Virus record (IMG/VR): IMGVR_UViG_3300034073_005193
Location: 1 to 64,000 of that record
DNA: 64,000 nucleotides
Strand: one strand, 5' to 3'
From: a virus
A program made the translations under genes and the position numbers. Positions 38,676 to 47,341 of this stretch are shown here, piece after piece; position 1 is the first letter of the stretch, and each line of letters begins with the position of its first letter. A model generated the notes under the pieces. That model had not been told where the DNA came from. It saw only the letters and a list, made by a program, of their open reading frames with translations, and made no database searches.

Positions 38676-39211
38676 GATAGAACGCTTCTGATTAATCTTA
38701 CTCTTTCTTGCATAGATTCGCTGTTAATTTGAATGTAGTTCAAATTAAATAACTCAAACATGAATTTAATATTGGCATCAATGGCTACCATTTGGTCCCA
38801 GTTAACAGATTCTCTGACTCCATCGTTTTTCATTGTGGCTTTGCTGGGCTTGACTAAGAAGATGACTACATCTTTATCTTTTAAGGATTTAATGTAATTT
38901 TGGCACTTCTCATCATTGATTAATTTATGGAGTTGAGTGCCATGCTGAGCCATGTAAGCTAAATTATCGAAGCTTCTATCTGAAACAAATGATAAATGTT
39001 TTGATTCTTCATTAATTTGGCGATAGAAAACTTCTGTTTGATATTGGTCAATGGCTTCTAAATTGACTCTTAAGGTTTCTAAGGATATTTCTTTCTCAGC
39101 TAAAACAGTTCTAGCTACTTCACTGAGGAATGGAAGATTATATTCTTTAGAAGTAAGCCTAGCTAAGGTAGATTTTCCTGAAGCGTGGCAACCGGTGAAA
39201 TAAATTCTCAT
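38663..39211 (-). CDS. P-loop nucleotide kinase-like ATPase (AAA_28/NadR-like)
   Basis: The start MRIYFTGCHASGKST is a P-loop (residues 7-15), followed by FLSEVART and DRSFDNLAY, which matches small kinases of the NadR C-terminal or AAA_28 type. At 182 residues it is a single domain. It may phosphorylate a nucleoside, nicotinamide riboside or another small molecule. It lies next to Nudix and HAD genes, consistent with nucleotide or cofactor metabolism. AGGAGA precedes the ATG. It is a lone minus-strand gene. Confidence 0.75.
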   Translation of the reverse strand: MRIYFTGCHASGKSTLARLTSKEYNLPFLSEVARTVLAEKEISLETLRVNLEAIDQYQTEVFYRQINEESKHLSFVSDRSFDNLAYMAQHGTQLHKLINDEKCQNYIKSLKDKDVVIFLVKPSKATMKNDGVRESVNWDQMVAIDANIKFMFELFNLNYIQINSESMQERVRLIRSVLSYLR

Positions 39212-39259
39212 GTTTCTCCTAATATTTTTTCATATTAATTGAACTAGTCTGGCTTAACT

Positions 39260-40009
39260 ATGAAAAAATTAATTATCTTTGATTTGGACGGCACACTTGC
39301 CGAATCTAAATCTCCTATAACTAAATCTATGAGCATTGCTCTAAAGAAATTACTGCAAAATTATTCAGTTGCAATAATTTCAGGTGGAGCATTTCTTCAA
39401 TTTGAAAAGCAATTTTTAAATAATTTATCTGTACCCGAAGATTTATTATATAATTTATACTTGTTTCCCACTTGCGCCACATCATTCTTTAAATTTAAAG
39501 ACAAACAATGGCAAAAAGTTTATTCTGAAGAGCTTTCAATTGAAGAAAAAGAAAAAATACTACAATCTTTTAAATTTACTTTTGAAAAAGTAGGTTTTGA
39601 AATTCCTAAAAAATTACTTTATGGAAACATTATTGAAGATCGAGGAACTCAAATTACTTTTTCTGCTCTAGGGCAAGATGCCCCTGTAGATCTTAAAAAG
39701 ACTTGGGATCCATCGCATTTAAAAAGATTAAAGATGATTGAAATATTACAAGAGTATTTGCCTGATTTTGAAATTAGATCGGGCGGCTCAACTTCTATTG
39801 ATATTACTAAAAAAGGAATCGATAAAGCTTATGGAATTGCTAAAATTCAAGAATATTTAAAATTTTCTATTGACGAGATGCTCTTTATAGGTGATGCTAT
39901 ATTTCCAGGCGGCAATGATTATGCTGTAGTTTCAACGGGGGTGGAGTGCATTTCAACTCCAAGCCCAGAAGAAACGCAATTCATAATTTTAGAGCTATTA
40001 AAGAATTGA
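39260..40009 (+). CDS. HAD-family phosphatase (phosphomannomutase-like subgroup)
   Basis: HAD motif I is IIFDLDGTLAES with Asp8 and Asp10; motif II is IISGG near 40; motif IV is FIGDAIFPGGND near 213-224. The segments DRGTQITFSALGQDAP and GGSTSIDITKKGIDK are typical of eukaryotic-type phosphomannomutases of the HAD-IIB group. It could act on sugar phosphates, fitting the RmlD-like gene at 41517. The 3' end contains the promoter of the helicase gene. Confidence 0.85.
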   Translation: MKKLIIFDLDGTLAESKSPITKSMSIALKKLLQNYSVAIISGGAFLQFEKQFLNNLSVPEDLLYNLYLFPTCATSFFKFKDKQWQKVYSEELSIEEKEKILQSFKFTFEKVGFEIPKKLLYGNIIEDRGTQITFSALGQDAPVDLKKTWDPSHLKRLKMIEILQEYLPDFEIRSGGSTSIDITKKGIDKAYGIAKIQEYLKFSIDEMLFIGDAIFPGGNDYAVVSTGVECISTPSPEETQFIILELLKN

Positions 40010-40034
40010 CGCCAGCTCTCATCGGGGCTATGCT
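40006..40034 (+). promoter_or_regulatory. sigma-70-like promoter of the helicase gene
   Basis: TTGACG at 40006-40011, a 17-base spacer, and TATGCT at 40029-40034, with ATG at 40066. AGAGCT (39991-39996) and AGCTCT (40014-40019) form an inverted repeat around the -35 box. Confidence 0.65.
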
Positions 40035-40065
40035 GTCAACTAATGTTCCTACTAACAGGGGATTT

Positions 40066-41520
40066 ATGATTAAAACTTGGTCAAAATATCAATCAGATAT
40101 TTTTAATTTTATTAAAAATAATTCAGACAATTTAATTGTTGAAGCTTTGGCAGGCAGTGGAAAAACTTCTACAGCTGTTGAAGCATTAAAATATGTTTCT
40201 CCAGGCGAGAAAAGTATTTTCGTAGCATTTAATAAGAAGATTGCTGACGAATTACGAACTAGGGTTCCTGATTATGTCTCTACAGGAACGCTTCATTCTG
40301 TCGGATTAAAACATATTTCTAAGACTTATAAATCTGCTGTCGTGGCAGATAAGATGACTTTAATTTACAAGAAAGTCCTAGGAGAAGATAAAGAAAAAAA
40401 CGAATTAATTTATCTTTTAACCAAAGCCGTTTCACTTTGTAAGTCATCTTTGGTTGATAAATATGAAGATATTGATGATTTGTTAGATCGTTTTGACATT
40501 GAACCTCCACACGACGTTGAACGTGCAACTTTTATTAATCATATTATTTTCGGGTTAGATGCCTGTTTAAGGAAAACATCGTCTATTGATTTTGATGATA
40601 TGATTTATTTTCCAGTAAAATTGAATATTCCAATTGATCAATATGATAATGTCTTTGTAGATGAGGCGCAGGACTTAAATCCTGCGCAAATTGAATTCGT
40701 GCTTAAATTAGTTAAGCAACCAATTCCATCAAAAAGAAAATCTAAGAAAAATGATGGCAGTAAAGGTCGTTGCGTTGTCTTTATGGACCGCAACCAAGCA
40801 ATTTATGCCTGGAGAGGAGCTGATTCAAATTCCTATGACAAGTTCAAGGAAAGACTCAGTGCGAAGGCGCTCCCGCTGTCGATCACATACCGATGCCCCC
40901 ACAGCGTAGTAAGAGAGGCACAGAAGCTTGTACCCCATTTAGAAGCTGCTCCAGGAGCATCAGAAGGCTCCGTAGACTGGCAAGAGTATGACAAGCTAAT
41001 TTCTAACGCTCCAATCGGCTCTTATATTATTTCTAGGACTAATGCTCCTTTGATTAGGACTGCTTTAAAGTTGATTAGGCAGAAAACTCCTTGCGCAATT
41101 CTAGGCAGGGACATTGGTGATAACATTAATAATTTAATTAAGGCTTCAAAAGCTAAAAAAGTAGATAAGCTACACGCTTATATTGAGAAATGGAAAAATA
41201 AAGAGATGTCGAGACTGCTAAGTGTAGGCAAAGATATTAATCATATTTTAGATAAGTATGAATGTCTGGAGGCTTTGATGGAGGGTTGCGACACAGTAGA
41301 TCAAGTTAAACAAAATATCGCCTCTCTCTTTATAACCAAAGACCCTAATCGCATTGTTACTCTGGGATCTACCCATCAAATGAAGGGTTTGGAATCAAAA
41401 GAAGTGTATATGTTCATTAATACATATAATGAATCTTCTCAGGAAGAAAAAAATCTTAAATATGTAGCAATTACTAGATCAAAAAACAATTTACATTACG
41501 TTAAATATCCTAAAAAATGA
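40066..41520 (+). CDS. UvrD/Rep-type SF1 DNA helicase
   Basis: Motifs: Walker A LAGSGKTST (29-37), Ia/Ib TGTLHSVG, Walker B VDEAQDLN, motif III FMDRNQAIYAWRGAD, motif IV ITYRCP, motif V/VI THQMKGLE and VAITRSKNNL. The order is complete for a superfamily 1A 3'-5' helicase. At 484 residues it is compact, without the extended 1B and 2B insertions of UvrD. I chose the ATG at 40066, downstream of the promoter, as longer starts overlap the HAD gene. Likely role: DNA replication, recombination or repair. Confidence 0.9.
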   Translation: MIKTWSKYQSDIFNFIKNNSDNLIVEALAGSGKTSTAVEALKYVSPGEKSIFVAFNKKIADELRTRVPDYVSTGTLHSVGLKHISKTYKSAVVADKMTLIYKKVLGEDKEKNELIYLLTKAVSLCKSSLVDKYEDIDDLLDRFDIEPPHDVERATFINHIIFGLDACLRKTSSIDFDDMIYFPVKLNIPIDQYDNVFVDEAQDLNPAQIEFVLKLVKQPIPSKRKSKKNDGSKGRCVVFMDRNQAIYAWRGADSNSYDKFKERLSAKALPLSITYRCPHSVVREAQKLVPHLEAAPGASEGSVDWQEYDKLISNAPIGSYIISRTNAPLIRTALKLIRQKTPCAILGRDIGDNINNLIKASKAKKVDKLHAYIEKWKNKEMSRLLSVGKDINHILDKYECLEALMEGCDTVDQVKQNIASLFITKDPNRIVTLGSTHQMKGLESKEVYMFINTYNESSQEEKNLKYVAITRSKNNLHYVKYPKK

Positions 41521-42491
41521 ATAAAAAAATACTTATATTGGGCAATGGATTTATAGCTTCTGAGTTTTCTAGGAGCTATTCTCCTTATTTATATAATTTC
41601 GATCCTGATTCCTTGGTGAAGGCAAGTGATTCTTCTCCTCCTGAATATATTGGAGCCCTGATACAGGTTCCTTTATTATCATCAACGGATGATAAAGTGG
41701 CTCAGTACTTTGATAAAATTCCAGTAAACCACGATTCTATCATGGAGATTGTTAGCAGATATCAGCCCAATGTAATTATTAATTGTATTGGTAAAACTGG
41801 AAAGCCAAATGTAGACTGGTGTGAAACTCATCAAGATGAAACAGTTGAAGCTAATTTAATATTTCCTACATTATTAGCTCAGATTTGTAATAAGCAGTCT
41901 ATTCATTTAGTTCACATTGGTAGCGGCTGTATAAATTACGGAGCATCGCCTCGCAGCATTGGATGCATGTATGAGCCTGGATGGAGGGAGACGGATTTTT
42001 CAAATCCTAAATCTTTTTATTCAAAAGTTAAATATGCGGCTGATTTGGCTTTATCAGGTTATGATAATGTCACCATTTTCAGAATTAGAATGCCAATTTC
42101 ACCAATGCCCAACCCTAGAAACTTGATTACTAAGTTATTGGGCTATAAGAAAATCATTCAAGAGCCTAACTCAATGACTTTTACAGTAGACGTTTTAAGA
42201 GCTTGCAAATGGGCAATTGACAATAATAAATTTGGTATTTATAATTTGGCTCACAAGAATCCTTTGACGGCTTATAATATTGTAAAAGAATATTGTAAAT
42301 ATAATCCTTCCCATCAATTTGAGTCTTTGAGTTTGTCAGGGCTAAGTTCTTTGACTACGGCTACAAGATCTAATTGCATCTTAGACCTGTCTAAGATTGA
42401 AAATGACGGATTTATATTTTCAGATCTAACCTTGGAATCTTGTATACGTCAATATTTTAACAATGAAAACATTCAAAGAGGTAATTCATGA
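41517..42491 (+). CDS. RmlD/SDR-like NAD(P)-dependent sugar-nucleotide reductase or epimerase
   Basis: An extended short-chain dehydrogenase: the nucleotide-binding motif is GNGFIASEF, a degenerate form of GxxGxxG; NCIGKTGKPNVDWCE and VHIGSGCIN follow; the active-site YxxxK is YSKVK near residue 172. It resembles dTDP-4-dehydrorhamnose reductases. It may alter glycans of the host surface or phage nucleotides. The ATGA overlap with the helicase suggests one transcript. Confidence 0.75.
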   Translation: MNKKILILGNGFIASEFSRSYSPYLYNFDPDSLVKASDSSPPEYIGALIQVPLLSSTDDKVAQYFDKIPVNHDSIMEIVSRYQPNVIINCIGKTGKPNVDWCETHQDETVEANLIFPTLLAQICNKQSIHLVHIGSGCINYGASPRSIGCMYEPGWRETDFSNPKSFYSKVKYAADLALSGYDNVTIFRIRMPISPMPNPRNLITKLLGYKKIIQEPNSMTFTVDVLRACKWAIDNNKFGIYNLAHKNPLTAYNIVKEYCKYNPSHQFESLSLSGLSSLTTATRSNCILDLSKIENDGFIFSDLTLESCIRQYFNNENIQRGNS

Positions 42492-42862
42492 CTTACATTC
42501 CTAAATATACAGAAGATTTTGTAAAAACCCCATCAAGTCATTTACTTAATAAACAAGAAAATCGTATTTTGACCTCGGTAATTGTTTCTACAATTCAAAA
42601 GCCTGGAAAAATGGAATCAACTCCATATGCTTTTGATCTTAGTGTCTTTTCAATGCCTCAAGATATGCAGAAGTGGTGCTTTGTTTTGACATTTGACGAG
42701 GATTCAAATATTATTGCTGGTTCATGGTTCTCTGAATATGAAATAACAAAAATTTCTCCAATCTCAAATGATTCAAATGAGAAATTCGTTTTTGATAAAT
42801 GCCTTGAAAGATATGAGACTTTTATGGAAAAATTAAAAATAGAATCAGATTACGAGATTTAA
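42488..42862 (+). CDS. hypothetical protein, 124 aa
   Basis: No family is recognised. It is beta-rich in the middle (WCFVLTFDEDSNI) and acidic at the end. It is coupled by an ATGA overlap to the upstream gene. Confidence 0.7.
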   Translation: MTYIPKYTEDFVKTPSSHLLNKQENRILTSVIVSTIQKPGKMESTPYAFDLSVFSMPQDMQKWCFVLTFDEDSNIIAGSWFSEYEITKISPISNDSNEKFVFDKCLERYETFMEKLKIESDYEI

Positions 42863-42863
42863 A

Positions 42864-43313
42864 ATGAAAGATAGCATCCTTAAAAATATTAAAAAGGGTA
42901 TCTTTTCAGATTTTAAAGAAGAAAAAAGTAAACCTAAGAAAAAACAACTTTCTTTTGATAAAGAAATTAAATTTTTAGATTGGGATGATAGAAATCATAT
43001 ATCTAGAATTATTCTTCTTCAAAAAGAAGTCACTATAGTTACTCCTCAAAAAGATTTAGCTACTTCAAAAGACGCTAGACATATTGTTTATGTGACAATT
43101 GATAATCATAATGCATGGATAGAGGTTGATTTTGGATGTCTAACTATGCTAAATGATATTCCATCGCTTCAAGTTTCTGTTTGGAACAAATCAAACTTAT
43201 CTTATTTGAAGCATTGGTTAAGCAAGGTATTTGATGAAATTTATATTCAGCAAGCTGATAGGATTGTTGTTAGGGCGAGAGGCAACTGGAGATCTAAAAT
43301 TGAAGAAAAATGA
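42864..43313 (+). CDS. hypothetical protein, 149 aa
   Basis: No family is recognised. A Lys-rich N-terminal 35 residues precede a mixed alpha/beta region. It overlaps the next gene by 14 bases. Confidence 0.7.
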   Translation: MKDSILKNIKKGIFSDFKEEKSKPKKKQLSFDKEIKFLDWDDRNHISRIILLQKEVTIVTPQKDLATSKDARHIVYVTIDNHNAWIEVDFGCLTMLNDIPSLQVSVWNKSNLSYLKHWLSKVFDEIYIQQADRIVVRARGNWRSKIEEK

Positions 43314-43602
43314 TACAAGTAAATATAAGGTTGGAGATTTTTTAAAAATAAAAACTGCAGTAATAGATAATTTTGAAAGAATAGTTGTTAAAGACTATGA
43401 GGAAGAACATCAATTAAAGCTTTTTGAAATTATTGCTGTTTATTTTGTCCATAAAGAATCTCCTCCTTCTTATATGATTTTAATAGAGCCTAATATGATA
43501 GGATGGAATGTAAGCAAATCTCATCAGTTGTATTATGATTTGAATGAAGGGTTGCTGGGTCGTAAATTCTATGATGTGACTGATGATTTTATAGTTGAAT
43601 AA
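43300..43602 (+). CDS. hypothetical protein, 100 aa, TTG start
   Basis: No family is recognised. I chose the TTG at 43300 because GGAG (43288-43291) has correct spacing and the overlap with the upstream gene is small; an in-frame ATG at 43231 would overlap by more than 80 bases. The protein opens MKKNDTSKYKVGDFLKIK, resembling a small beta-barrel. Confidence 0.6.
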   Translation: MKKNDTSKYKVGDFLKIKTAVIDNFERIVVKDYEEEHQLKLFEIIAVYFVHKESPPSYMILIEPNMIGWNVSKSHQLYYDLNEGLLGRKFYDVTDDFIVE

Positions 43603-43604
43603 AT

Positions 43605-44405
43605 ATGCAATCTTTAAGTGAAAGACAGGAACATTATAAATCTCCTTATGATTACGAGATCATGAGGAGATTGCCTATTATCATCAGCATTGATGGTAGA
43701 AATTTTTCTAAACTATCAAAGAATTTATCAAAGCCTCATTCTACTCATTTAAGCAAAGTGATGTCAGATGCCTTGCTATATACGATTACAGAGGTCCAAG
43801 GTGCTGTTTTTGGATTTACTTTTGCAGATGAAGTTTCTATTATTGTAAGAAACGATCAAAATTTTGAAACTGAGCCATGGTTGAATAATAAAATACAGCA
43901 AATAGCATCTTCTGCTTCTTCTATTTTTACGCTGGCTTTTTACAAACTAGCTTTGTCTTTAGAGCTGGAACTACTGGGAGATTCAATTTTTAAATCTCAT
44001 GTTTGGGCAGTGCCAACTCTGGTAGAAGCCTCCAATTATATTATATACAGACAGCAAGAATGTTATAAGTCTGCTTTGAGATTAGCTGCTAATCATGAAA
44101 TATCTAAAAAAATAGGTCCAAAAAAAGCTTTTGATTTAATTCAGGGAAAGTCTATTGAAGACAAGATTGATTTGTTATTAAAATATGCAGGTATAAATTT
44201 TCATGAATACTATCCATCTTATTTTTATAATGGAATTGCGGCTTATCGAGCACCCATTTTAATAGAAAGCTCAGAAGAAACTTTTGCCAGGAACAAATGG
44301 ATAATAAACTCTGAAATACCTTATTTTTTAAATAATAAAGATTTCTTATTTAATATTCTTTTAAATGGCAAAGATATTATTAGAGTTTCAGGCTCTGATG
44401 ATTAA
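43605..44405 (+). CDS. Thg1-like 3'-5' nucleotidyltransferase
   Basis: The family adds nucleotides in the 3'-5' direction, for example G-1 to tRNA-His, or repairs damaged tRNA 5' ends. Motifs: SIDGRNFSKL with Asp30, then TFADEVSI with Asp75-Glu76, forming the metal site, and NYIIYRQQ near 144-151. The length (266) is normal. Together with the RNA ligase at 18258 and the phage tRNAs it points to tRNA repair or protection against host tRNA-cutting defences. Confidence 0.88.
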   Translation: MQSLSERQEHYKSPYDYEIMRRLPIIISIDGRNFSKLSKNLSKPHSTHLSKVMSDALLYTITEVQGAVFGFTFADEVSIIVRNDQNFETEPWLNNKIQQIASSASSIFTLAFYKLALSLELELLGDSIFKSHVWAVPTLVEASNYIIYRQQECYKSALRLAANHEISKKIGPKKAFDLIQGKSIEDKIDLLLKYAGINFHEYYPSYFYNGIAAYRAPILIESSEETFARNKWIINSEIPYFLNNKDFLFNILLNGKDIIRVSGSDD

Positions 44406-44506
44406 ATTATTGTCGATAGATATATCTGTCTGATATAGTTTAAACGTGACTTGGGTTATTCAAGTTGCATTTCAGTTAAAATAATTTATTATAAATTGGA
44501 GAAAAT

Positions 44507-44986
44507 ATGTCAAATTTTAAAATTGAACTAGACCCTAGAGAAGATAAAGATAGCCAGATTTATTATCTGAGTAAAAAATCTGGTCCACTTATTCTAAATT
44601 TAAGAAAAGGAGTTGCTTTTTTAATTTTTACCTCAGAAGACGGTAACGAGGAACTGCAAATTGCCAATTTAGACAATGATAATGGTCATTATTCTACCTT
44701 CTACAGGAAAGATGACCGTCTTAAAATTCGTTTAGATAAACGCCAAGATTCTTATGGTAAAAGCTTTTACGTTGCTAAAATGAAAGCAAATTTTAATATT
44801 GACTGTTCAGATGTAAGTTTTTTGGCTTTCCTATCAAAGGACGGTAAAGAAGAACTTCAAATAGTTGGTAAGCTTGATAATTCTTCTCGCCAAGAAAGAG
44901 TTTCTAAAAAAAGAAAAATGGTACCAGTAGCCACAGCTACGGTATCGGTTAATTCTGAGTCAGAACCAGTTTCAGCAGCCAGTTGA
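44507..44986 (+). CDS. internally duplicated protein, 159 aa
   Basis: Two repeats of about 55 residues are visible: residues 5-56 (IELDPRED ... FTSEDGNEELQIANLDN) and 72-127 (IRLDKRQD ... LSKDGKEELQIVGKLDN). Each is beta-rich. The C-terminus is Lys/Arg then Ser/Val/Ala-rich and probably disordered. No family is recognised. A GGAG site precedes the ATG. Confidence 0.75.
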   Translation: MSNFKIELDPREDKDSQIYYLSKKSGPLILNLRKGVAFLIFTSEDGNEELQIANLDNDNGHYSTFYRKDDRLKIRLDKRQDSYGKSFYVAKMKANFNIDCSDVSFLAFLSKDGKEELQIVGKLDNSSRQERVSKKRKMVPVATATVSVNSESEPVSAAS

Positions 44987-44994
44987 TATAAATA

Positions 44995-45228
44995 ATGAAA
45001 TTTTTTAAGTTTGAAGATTTGTGGAATTATTCTGAAAAAATATCATCTAATGATCAAATCTCATTGGATGATTCAGAATCTAAAATTTTAGAATCTTTAA
45101 AATCAGGAAAGTATGGAGAGGTATTATATTATCTTTCTAATATTTCCAGAGACAAAAATATTAATATTTTTGTCGAGTTGCAGAAGGCTGTGACCGATCA
45201 TTTCGTTGCACAGCAGGAAGACGATTAA
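44995..45228 (+). CDS. acidic hypothetical protein, 77 aa
   Basis: No family is recognised. It is helical and acidic, ending EDD. It starts eight bases after the upstream stop. Confidence 0.65.
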   Translation: MKFFKFEDLWNYSEKISSNDQISLDDSESKILESLKSGKYGEVLYYLSNISRDKNINIFVELQKAVTDHFVAQQEDD

Positions 45229-45259
45229 GTCAAAATTTTTTGAATTGACAAGATCGATG

Positions 45260-45308
45260 CCAGGTATTACCACCCTATAGGAGGTGAATCGCAATGTGGA
45301 ATACCTGG
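45260..45308 (+). promoter_or_regulatory. hairpin enclosing the ribosome site and start codon
   Basis: CCAGGTATT (45260-45268) pairs perfectly with AATACCTGG (45300-45308). The 31-base loop holds the ribosome site GGAGGTG (45280-45286) and the ATG at 45294, and CACC (45271-45274) can pair with GGTG (45283-45286), hiding the ribosome site. It looks like a translational switch for the zincin gene. TTGACA lies at 45245-45250, but its -10 is poor. Confidence 0.65.
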
Positions 45309-45854
45309 TTCTTCTTTTTTTTACTATTCAATCCTGAGCCGCCTGCTACTTCAATTTTGGATTTAATTAATCCAATCCCTTTAGAGGGGTCTTGTAAAGG
45401 GTCTGCCATTATTGAATGGCAAGGAGACTCTAAAAAAGAGTCTATTCAAATTGTTAACGAAACATGCAATAATGCAGTTTTAAATTTTAAAAAGTTTTTA
45501 GATTATAAAAAAATTTCTTATGATGAAAATTTAAATTTATCAGTAAATATATCCGTTTTAGATTCTGGATTTAAAAATAAAGCGTTAAACGATCCTAAAA
45601 GATTTACAAATGGTATTGTTCCAAGGGATAGTGAAGGATATGTTTTAATTGCACATGGCTATTATAGCTTAAAATTAAAGCAGATTTTTATATTTAATAA
45701 AATATTTATCAATAATAAGTCTAATAAATTTTTTAAAAACGCATTATCTCATGAAGTATTTCATGCTTTAATACATCAAAATAATATTAAACTTCCCTCT
45801 GAGCAAGAGGAAGTTTTAGCTATTCAATTTTCTAAATTTTTAGGATTGTGGTAA
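45294..45854 (+). CDS. zincin-type metalloprotease-like protein, 186 aa
   Basis: The start MWNTWFFFFLLFNPEPP is a short hydrophobic export signal or anchor. The zinc motif is HEVFH (153-157), with Glu154 catalytic, and a downstream Glu (172 or 173 in SEQEEVL) may be the third ligand, as in gluzincins. The middle part is beta-rich. Probably exported. The start codon is enclosed in a hairpin, suggesting controlled translation. Its 3' end overlaps the convergent Dps-like gene by 15 bases. Confidence 0.75.
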   Translation: MWNTWFFFFLLFNPEPPATSILDLINPIPLEGSCKGSAIIEWQGDSKKESIQIVNETCNNAVLNFKKFLDYKKISYDENLNLSVNISVLDSGFKNKALNDPKRFTNGIVPRDSEGYVLIAHGYYSLKLKQIFIFNKIFINNKSNKFFKNALSHEVFHALIHQNNIKLPSEQEEVLAIQFSKFLGLW

Positions 45855-46292
45855 AGAGGATTTTAATAAATACAATCTCTCTTCAGAAGAATTTGCCTGC
45901 GCTGCAAGCAAATCATCTATACCCAAAGATAATTTATCTTCTTCATCCAACACAGTTCTTAACTTTTTAGAAAGTTTTAAGAAAGATTCCTCTGCTCGAA
46001 CTGCATTTTTAAAACAATTAATTGGAATAGAAGCATCTAATTTGACATTTTCTGAGATGTGATTTATAATTTCACATTGCTTTTCAAAGCTTACTAATTT
46101 AGTATCAAATACTCCTATAATTTTTTCTGCGGTAGCATCTACGTCTTCTACTATTCCTTCATACAGTCTTTGAAATAGCAAATGGTCTTGATAAAATGAA
46201 AGACCAGCGCATTGCCAATGACAATTCTGATACATCAGATATAGAAATCTTAGGTGCCCTAAATACCATGGTAATAATTTTTCACTATTCAT
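45840..46292 (-). CDS. Dps/ferritin-like protein, 150 aa
   Basis: The segment NCHWQCAGLSFYQDHLLF followed by YEGIVEDVDATAEKI matches the second-helix region of Dps, which carries ferroxidase ligands (His in HW, His in QDH, and acidic residues in EDVD). One usual Asp is replaced by Gln (LLFQ), so iron oxidation may be reduced. Dps protects DNA by binding and iron storage. It is a lone minus-strand gene that diverges from the phosphatase at 46309. Confidence 0.75.
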   Translation of the reverse strand: MNSEKLLPWYLGHLRFLYLMYQNCHWQCAGLSFYQDHLLFQRLYEGIVEDVDATAEKIIGVFDTKLVSFEKQCEIINHISENVKLDASIPINCFKNAVRAEESFLKLSKKLRTVLDEEDKLSLGIDDLLAAQANSSEERLYLLKSSLPQS

Positions 46293-46308
46293 ACTAAAAT
46301 GTTCAATT

Positions 46309-47055
46309 ATGGATAAAACGCTAAATATAAAATTAGATCTGGACGTTAAATTGTTGTGTGTTAGCGATATACACGAGCATCCAGACCAATTTTTTGAAAT
46401 TGTTAATAAATTTCCAATCTCAGAAAAAATGAGATTAGTTGTTTGTGGTGATATTTTTGATAAAGGATATGGCTTTTCTGCAGCAGAAAAAATTATTAAT
46501 AAATTAAAATATCACATGGATCTAGGTCAAGCCTACTTTATTAAAGGCAATCATGAGCTAAAAAATATTAAAAAAAGCAGACAGGCTGGTTCACTATCTC
46601 CATTAATGAAATGGGTAGATAATCAGCCTATTTCTTTGTCTTTTATTTATAATAATTCATCTAGATATACCGTTGTTCATGGGGGAGTTGATGGTTATAT
46701 GGGATGGGATGATTTAGTTTATGATCTGAGCGTTTGTTATATTCGATACTTATCTAATAGTCATAAAAAAATGATACCCATTAAAAAAGAGCAAAAAGAT
46801 GGACTTATTGTCTATACTCCAAAAGATCCGGAAAATTCTTTGTGGCATGAAGTATATGATGGTAGATTTGGTTATATTATTTCAGGTCATAATAGCAATC
46901 CTTCTGGTCCAAATTTTTATAAATATTCTTGTAATATTGATACGGGAGTATTTGACTCTGGCAAATTAACAGCTGCAATCTTTTCTTCTAAAGGGCGAGA
47001 AGAAATTTATCAAGCAATAGGGAAGGCTTATAAAGATGAGCAAGTTATTACCTGA
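46309..47055 (+). CDS. calcineurin-like metallophosphoesterase 1
   Basis: Metal-binding motifs in order: SDIHEHPD (near 19-26), CGDIFDKG (near 45-52), KGNHEL (near 79-84), VHGGVDG and SGHN. These define the PP1/PP2A-lambda phosphatase type. It may remove phosphate from proteins or cleave dinucleotides such as diadenosine tetraphosphate. A second member is at 54204. Confidence 0.87.
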   Translation: MDKTLNIKLDLDVKLLCVSDIHEHPDQFFEIVNKFPISEKMRLVVCGDIFDKGYGFSAAEKIINKLKYHMDLGQAYFIKGNHELKNIKKSRQAGSLSPLMKWVDNQPISLSFIYNNSSRYTVVHGGVDGYMGWDDLVYDLSVCYIRYLSNSHKKMIPIKKEQKDGLIVYTPKDPENSLWHEVYDGRFGYIISGHNSNPSGPNFYKYSCNIDTGVFDSGKLTAAIFSSKGREEIYQAIGKAYKDEQVIT

Positions 47056-47341
47056 TATTTATTCTTATCTCAAGAATGTAAGAAGAATTGTTGACGTATC
47101 AGGATCCGAGGAGTTAGTTTATAGAGTCTCCGCTTATACGGGAAAAGAATATATAATTTCAAAAGAAATATTAGAAATTACTTTTGAAGAGCTTATTAAT
47201 ACAATGTTAGACGATTACGGTCTTTTATTTAGTTTTGGAATTTTAGTTATAAATACTGAAACCTCTAAATACACTTGTAAAACTCATTCAAAATTTAAAA
47301 GGTTCTATGGATCTAGAAGAAAAAATAAAACTAATACCTGA
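47036..47341 (+). CDS. hypothetical protein, 101 aa
   Basis: No family is recognised. Alpha/beta with a basic C-terminus (RFYGSRRKNKTN). It overlaps the upstream gene by 20 bases and the next gene by 35 bases. Confidence 0.65.
   Translation: MSKLLPDIYSYLKNVRRIVDVSGSEELVYRVSAYTGKEYIISKEILEITFEELINTMLDDYGLLFSFGILVINTETSKYTCKTHSKFKRFYGSRRKNKTNT

Noticed and set aside
45245-45270. Promoter before the zincin gene
   Set aside because: TTGACA is perfect, but no acceptable -10 box lies 16-18 bases downstream; only the hairpin is reported.
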